DNA from: Acephala macrosclerotiorum
Lineage: Eukaryota > Ascomycota > Leotiomycetes > Helotiales > Mollisiaceae
NCBI GenBank assembly: GCA_014904845.1
Contig: MU119239.1
Coordinates: 124,001-188,000, forward strand
Length of the DNA stretch: 64,000 nt
Reading direction: 5' to 3'
The notes under the pieces are model-generated. The model made no database searches and was not told the origin of the DNA. It saw only the letters and a program-made list of their open reading frames with translations. Shown here in pieces: positions 59,200-64,000 of the stretch. The position numbers and the translations under genes are program-made. Numbering within the stretch: position 1 is the stretch's first letter; the number at the start of each line of letters is the position of its first letter.

Positions 59200-60540
59200 T
59201 TAAATCATTTATTAATTAATTATAAATTATAAATTTAATAAATACGCAAAAATTGAAAAATATAATTTCAATTTAATTTAATATTTTACGTAATTATTAA
59301 ATTAATATTATATTTATAATTATAAAATTAAAATTCAAAAATTGATTAAAATTTTATTAAAGTAATTTTAAATTAAAAAAATTAAATTTAAAATTATATA
59401 TATTATACGTAATTACGTATTTATTAATATTATAATATAATAAAAAAAATTATATAATATATTGATAATATTAAAATATTCGAGTATATTAATATATTAC
59501 TTTTAATTATTATAATTTTTACGTATTGAATATAAAAATTATTAATTGTTTAAAAAACTAAATTTAAAATTGAAAGTATTAATATATTCTCAAGTTTTAC
59601 ACTAGTTTTTTCTTCGTTAAAACACGTGATAAATACGTGTATATATTTCGATATTAGTAATTTCTATTTTTATAGTAAAAATTTAATTCATTTTTTAATG
59701 TAATTTTTTATTCAATCGTAAATTTAATAAATAGTCTTATAATATTAATTGAATAATTTTTTAAAGAAAAAAAAATTCGTTTTAAAATAAAAAATATTTT
59801 TCAATTTTAATAATTTTTTATTATATTCGTTTTTTTTTTATATATATATTTTAATTTTTATTTTAATTAGTTTTTTTTTTTCGTAGAATTAATATAAAAT
59901 TTGATTCAATAAAATTTTAATTATTACAAAAAAAATATTATAAATCGCGTCGTTTTATTTTTTAATTATTGTTTTTATATATTTATTGTATTTTTTGCAA
60001 TTTTTTACGTTCGTACAATTGTTTTAAAATTATAATATCGATTATAAAACGTTTTTCGTTTATTGTTTTTAATTTTATTAAACAATCGTATAAAAAATAC
60101 AAATTCGTATAAATAATAATAAAAATATTAAATAAATCGAATTATTTTGCGATTATATTAATAGTAAAAATTATTACAATTATTATATTTGTTTTACTAA
60201 TTATTTTATAGATTTTAAATATTAAAATACTTTTAATAATTTTTTTGTACTTTGTAAAATTTTAATATATTAAATTATTTTTTATCGTAAAATCGTTTTT
60301 CGTTCGAGTTTCGTTAATAATTATAATTACGTATTTAATTTGTAAATTCAAATCGATATTATTAATATATAAATCGTTTACGAATACGAATATTTTAATT
60401 GTTTTTAAATCGATTAAAATATAATAAATATTGCGCGATAAATTATTTTATTATTATTTCAATTTTTTATTTAAAATCGTTATATTTTTTTTCGTTGAAA
60501 TTTAATATTATATAATGATTAATAAATTAAAAATAGTTTT
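59200..60540. repeat. RIP-mutated repeat, partner of 49640-50640
   Basis: Same ordered blocks as 49640-50640. This copy is longer and keeps more CpG. It includes the reverse-transcriptase relic, so the family is likely a Copia-type retrotransposon lying on the minus strand. Confidence 0.6.
60301..60420 (-). pseudogene. Reverse transcriptase relic (Copia-like)
   Basis: On the minus strand one frame reads 'IFVFVNDLYINNIDLNLQIK', close to the (Y/F)VDDL core of Copia-type reverse transcriptases with Asp to Asn, a change RIP makes (GAT to AAT). The flanks are too degraded to extend it. Confidence 0.45.
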
Positions 60541-63500
60541 TAATTAATAAATAAACGCAATATATATTTCGTAAACTCGTTATTTATAATATTAATTAAA
60601 GTAATTTATAATTTTTAAATTAATAAATTCAATTTTTTTATTTTAATTTTTTTGTTTAAATTGTATTTTGTTTTCGTTTCGCAATTATATAATCTCGTTA
60701 TTGAATATTAATTAATTCGTAAATATTAAATTTTTTTTTTTTTGTTTATAATTCAAATTTTTTTAATTTTTTCTTTTTCAAATCTACAAATTACAATATT
60801 GATAATTTTAACGTATTGTTTATTTATATATTAACGATCTCGAATATTTTTTTCTTTTTTTCAATCAAAAAACAAAAATTATATATCGAAAATTCTATTT
60901 TTAATTCGAAAATATAATATTTATAATATATAATAAATTAATAAATACTTATTTTTACGAGTTTATATAATAATTTTTTTATAATTATAATTGTTTTTTT
61001 GAAATAAAAATGTATTATTTTTTTTAATAAATTGATAAAAATTATTCGTTAAATTAAAATTTACAATTGCGTATATATTTGTATAACGTTTTGTAATTAT
61101 ACTACAAAATTGTAATTTTAAATCAAAATTGAAATTAAAATTAAATTTTTTTTTGATTTATTCGTTAAATAATAAAATTTTTTATAAAAATAAACTTTTT
61201 TAATTTATTATTAAAAATTTAAATTACAATTTTCGTTTTCTCGTATAATTCGTTCGTTATTTTATTTTTGATTTCATATACTAATTTAAATTTAAAAATT
61301 GAAATATTTTTATACGCAATTAAATCGTATTATATAAATTTAAAAACGTTTTTTATAAATAATTTTTTTTTTATTATAAAACTTCAAAAAAATTTCTAAA
61401 AATAATAATAATTCTTTTTTTCTATAATTTAATTGCGAGTTTTATATTTGTTTTTTTTATTCGTTATATAAATTATATTGATTATAATTTTTTTTTCTAT
61501 ATAATATTAATTAAAATTTTTATTATTCGTAAAATCGCTATTATTACTATTGATATTCGTAAAATTAAAATATTTTTATTCGAAATAAATTATAAATTTA
61601 AATTTATTTTTTATATTTTTTAATTGTTTATAACGTTTAAATTAATTTTCGATTAAAATTAAATAATTACTATCGTTATTTTTTTAATTTTTGTTTTTTT
61701 ATATTATATTTACCATTTTTAATTCTTCGTTTTTTTATATAATTTTCGTAAATTGTTTTTTTATCAATTTTTCAATTTACGATTTTCGAAAATAAAATTT
61801 AATTACAATTAATTTAAAGTTTATTAATTCGTAAAATAATTATATAATATATTTTTCGTTTATAATCGCCAATAATTTATATAGTTTTTTTTATTTTTTA
61901 TATTCTTTAAAAACTCGAATTTCGAAATTAATTAATAAATCTAAAATTATTAAAATATTAAAATCGTTTTTTATTATTAAAATATTATTAATTTATCGTT
62001 TAATTTATATACAATGAAATTCGTTTATTGTTTTACGAATTGTATTTACTTTTTTTATTATTATTAGTATAAAAATATTTATATTAAAATTTTTAAAATA
62101 TACTTTAAATACTAATAAAATTAATACAAATTCGTTCGATTTTATTAAATTATTATAAGTTTTTATTATTATTTATAGTATTTATTTTTTTATAATATAT
62201 TTTATTATTATTTTTAATATAATCATATAAACTCATTGTAATAAAATTATATATTATTTAATTTTTTTAATAAAATTATATATTTTTATTAAAAAATTTT
62301 TAATTTTTATTATTACAATTTTTATTTATTATTTAAATTTTACGAATACAAAATTTTTTTTAGTATTATAAATTAAAATTTTTAATAATTTTAAATACGT
62401 ATTAATTTAATATTTTTTAATTATATTCTATATAAATTACGTAAACATTTTTATAACGAATCGTATATTTTAAAATTTTATAATAAAGTTTACTAATTAT
62501 AAAATCGCGTTATTATTTAAATATATAATATTAACGATTATCGAATAATTAAATTTATAATCGTTTATTAAAAAAAATTTGAATCGTTTTAACGATTTTA
62601 TATTTATTTAATAATAATAACAAAATTTATTAATTTATTTCAATTATTAAAATATAAAATTTTTATATTTATTAATTGTCGTATTAATAAATATTCAAAT
62701 TTTTTATATACGCGTCGTAGATTTATATTTATTAAATAATACTAAATAAAAACTTTTTTTAATTTTATTAATAGAATCTATAAATATTTTTATTTATATA
62801 CGATTAATACGATTATATTATTATTACGTTTTTTTATGCGATTTTTTACGTTATTAAATTAAATTTTGAGTTTATTTATATTTTCTAGAGATAATAAAAA
62901 TAATATATTATAAAATACGATATAAAAAATAACGTTTTTAATAAAAATATAAATTTTAATCGTATTTTCGATTTTTATATTATTTATTTCGAATTAAATT
63001 TATAAATCGATTTTTTGTAAAATTATAAATTGATTATATTTTGTAATTAATACAATAATTATATTTATATTTAATAATATATTTTAAAAAAATTTTACAA
63101 TATATTTATTAATAAACTAAAAAATTTCTTTTTAATTTAAATTATTTTTAATTGAACGAAATATATCGTTTTTAATTAATAAATATTGTATTTTTTAATT
63201 ATTCAATTTTGCGATTAATTTCTTAATATTAACGTATTTTACGACAAAAAAATTAATTTTTATAAACTTTTTATTACTCTTTTTTTTATTTCTCAAAATC
63301 GAAATTTTTTATATTCAAAACAAAAATATTAAAAATATTTATTTTATTCTCACTATTAAATTTTTTTACTTTTTTTTTATAAATTAAAAAAGTTTAATAA
63401 TTTATTATAAAAACGGATTTTTTATAACGAGAATAAATTTTATTTTTAAATTTCTCGTATATTTGTTATTTTTCGTTTAAAAAATATTTTATAAACTAAT

Positions 63501-64000
63501 AATTTATTTTTTTATAAATATAATACTTTTTTTTTCTCAAATAATTATTTCAATTATATTTATCGTATTTTTAATTTTTATAATCGTAATTATATTTACT
63601 TTAATCGCGTTTATTATTGTAATTTTTATTTATTTCGTATTTATTATATTTGTAATCAATAAAATAAATATTAGAATTTAATTACTTTATATTTTTTTTT
63701 TTTTTAATTGATTAAATAATATAATACAATTAATATTAAATTTTTTTTAACGTATTTTTAAAATTTGCAAAATATATATAATATTTTTTAATATTATTAT
63801 AAACTCGTAAAATACAATTTTTTATATTATTATTTTTGCGATTTTTTTTTCGATTATTTTCTTCGAATTTATTATAATTTATTAAATAATAATTCGAAAT
63901 TTTCAATTAATTTTTTTATAAAATTCTTTTTAATAATATTTTATAAAGTAATTTCTTTTTATTTTTTTAGTATATTATTAAAATATATAAAATCTCGAAT

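Larger units (their letters stand above)
55313..64000. repeat. RIP-degraded AT-rich repeat block, right part
   Basis: Same character as the left part and reaching the window end. Almost no C outside CpG, no long frames. Contains the second copy of the 49640-50640 repeat and a minus-strand reverse-transcriptase relic near 60300-60420. No telomere repeat is seen, so a centromeric, subtelomeric or interstitial AT-isochore cannot be told apart. Confidence 0.9.

Noticed and set aside
49290..64000. CRISPR array, rRNA, tRNA or telomere repeats in the AT-rich block
   Set aside because: No regular spacers, RNA-gene cores or telomere units were seen; simple AT repeats are explained by RIP.
1..64000. 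tRNA genes elsewhere in the window
   Set aside because: I noticed no convincing A- and B-box pair, but a tRNA scan was not possible here.

Overview
The window looks like nuclear DNA of a filamentous ascomycete (Pezizomycotina; Leotiomycetes is a guess). Support: many short GT-AG introns (about 43-90 bases), fungus-typical families (HET domain, 2EXR domain, C2H2 zinc finger with a fungal-type regulator, family III CoA-transferases, ROOT-less MFS permeases), and an extremely AT-rich block typical of repeat-induced point mutation (RIP). Gene models below were spliced by eye, so exon edges are inferences from splice sites and reading-frame continuity.

Bases 59-30687 hold a dense block of catabolic genes: two family III CoA-transferases, a carboxylesterase, a succinyl-CoA:3-oxoacid/3-oxoadipate CoA-transferase, a HET-domain gene, an iron-type alcohol dehydrogenase/maleylacetate reductase, a thiolase, a lyase of the fumarase superfamily (bacterial CMLE type), a homogentisate 1,2-dioxygenase-like ring-cleavage enzyme, a C2H2 regulator, an AMP-forming acyl-CoA synthetase, a short-chain dehydrogenase, an FAD monooxygenase and an MFS transporter. 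Together they suggest uptake, hydroxylation, ring cleavage, reduction, CoA transfer and thiolysis of an aromatic (or related) acid. No maleylacetoacetate isomerase or fumarylacetoacetase is present, so the route is not simply the textbook homogentisate pathway.

Several of these genes carry lesions: a 608-bp Tc1/mariner-type remnant sits inside a conserved exon of the second CoA-transferase; the thiolase, monooxygenase and MFS genes each show an apparent one-base deletion; the dehydrogenase has an in-frame stop. The cluster may be decaying, or some indels may be sequence errors.

Bases 31670-49290 are mixed: two sugar-permease relics (one with the C-terminal half, one with the N-terminal half, on the same strand), a RING-H2 protein, a P-type ATPase split by a TAG, an intact cytochrome P450, two broken tandem copies of an unknown gene, a 2EXR gene and two small paralogues sharing an LARYPGFV motif. 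Three small TA-flanked inverted-repeat elements lie at 13733-14281 and 45925-46208.

From about 49290 to the end the DNA is RIP-degraded retrotransposon sequence. Most remaining C and G are in CpG. One island at 54398-55312 is an almost unmutated LTR-like copy whose mutated relatives lie nearby, so the mutation spectrum can be read directly.
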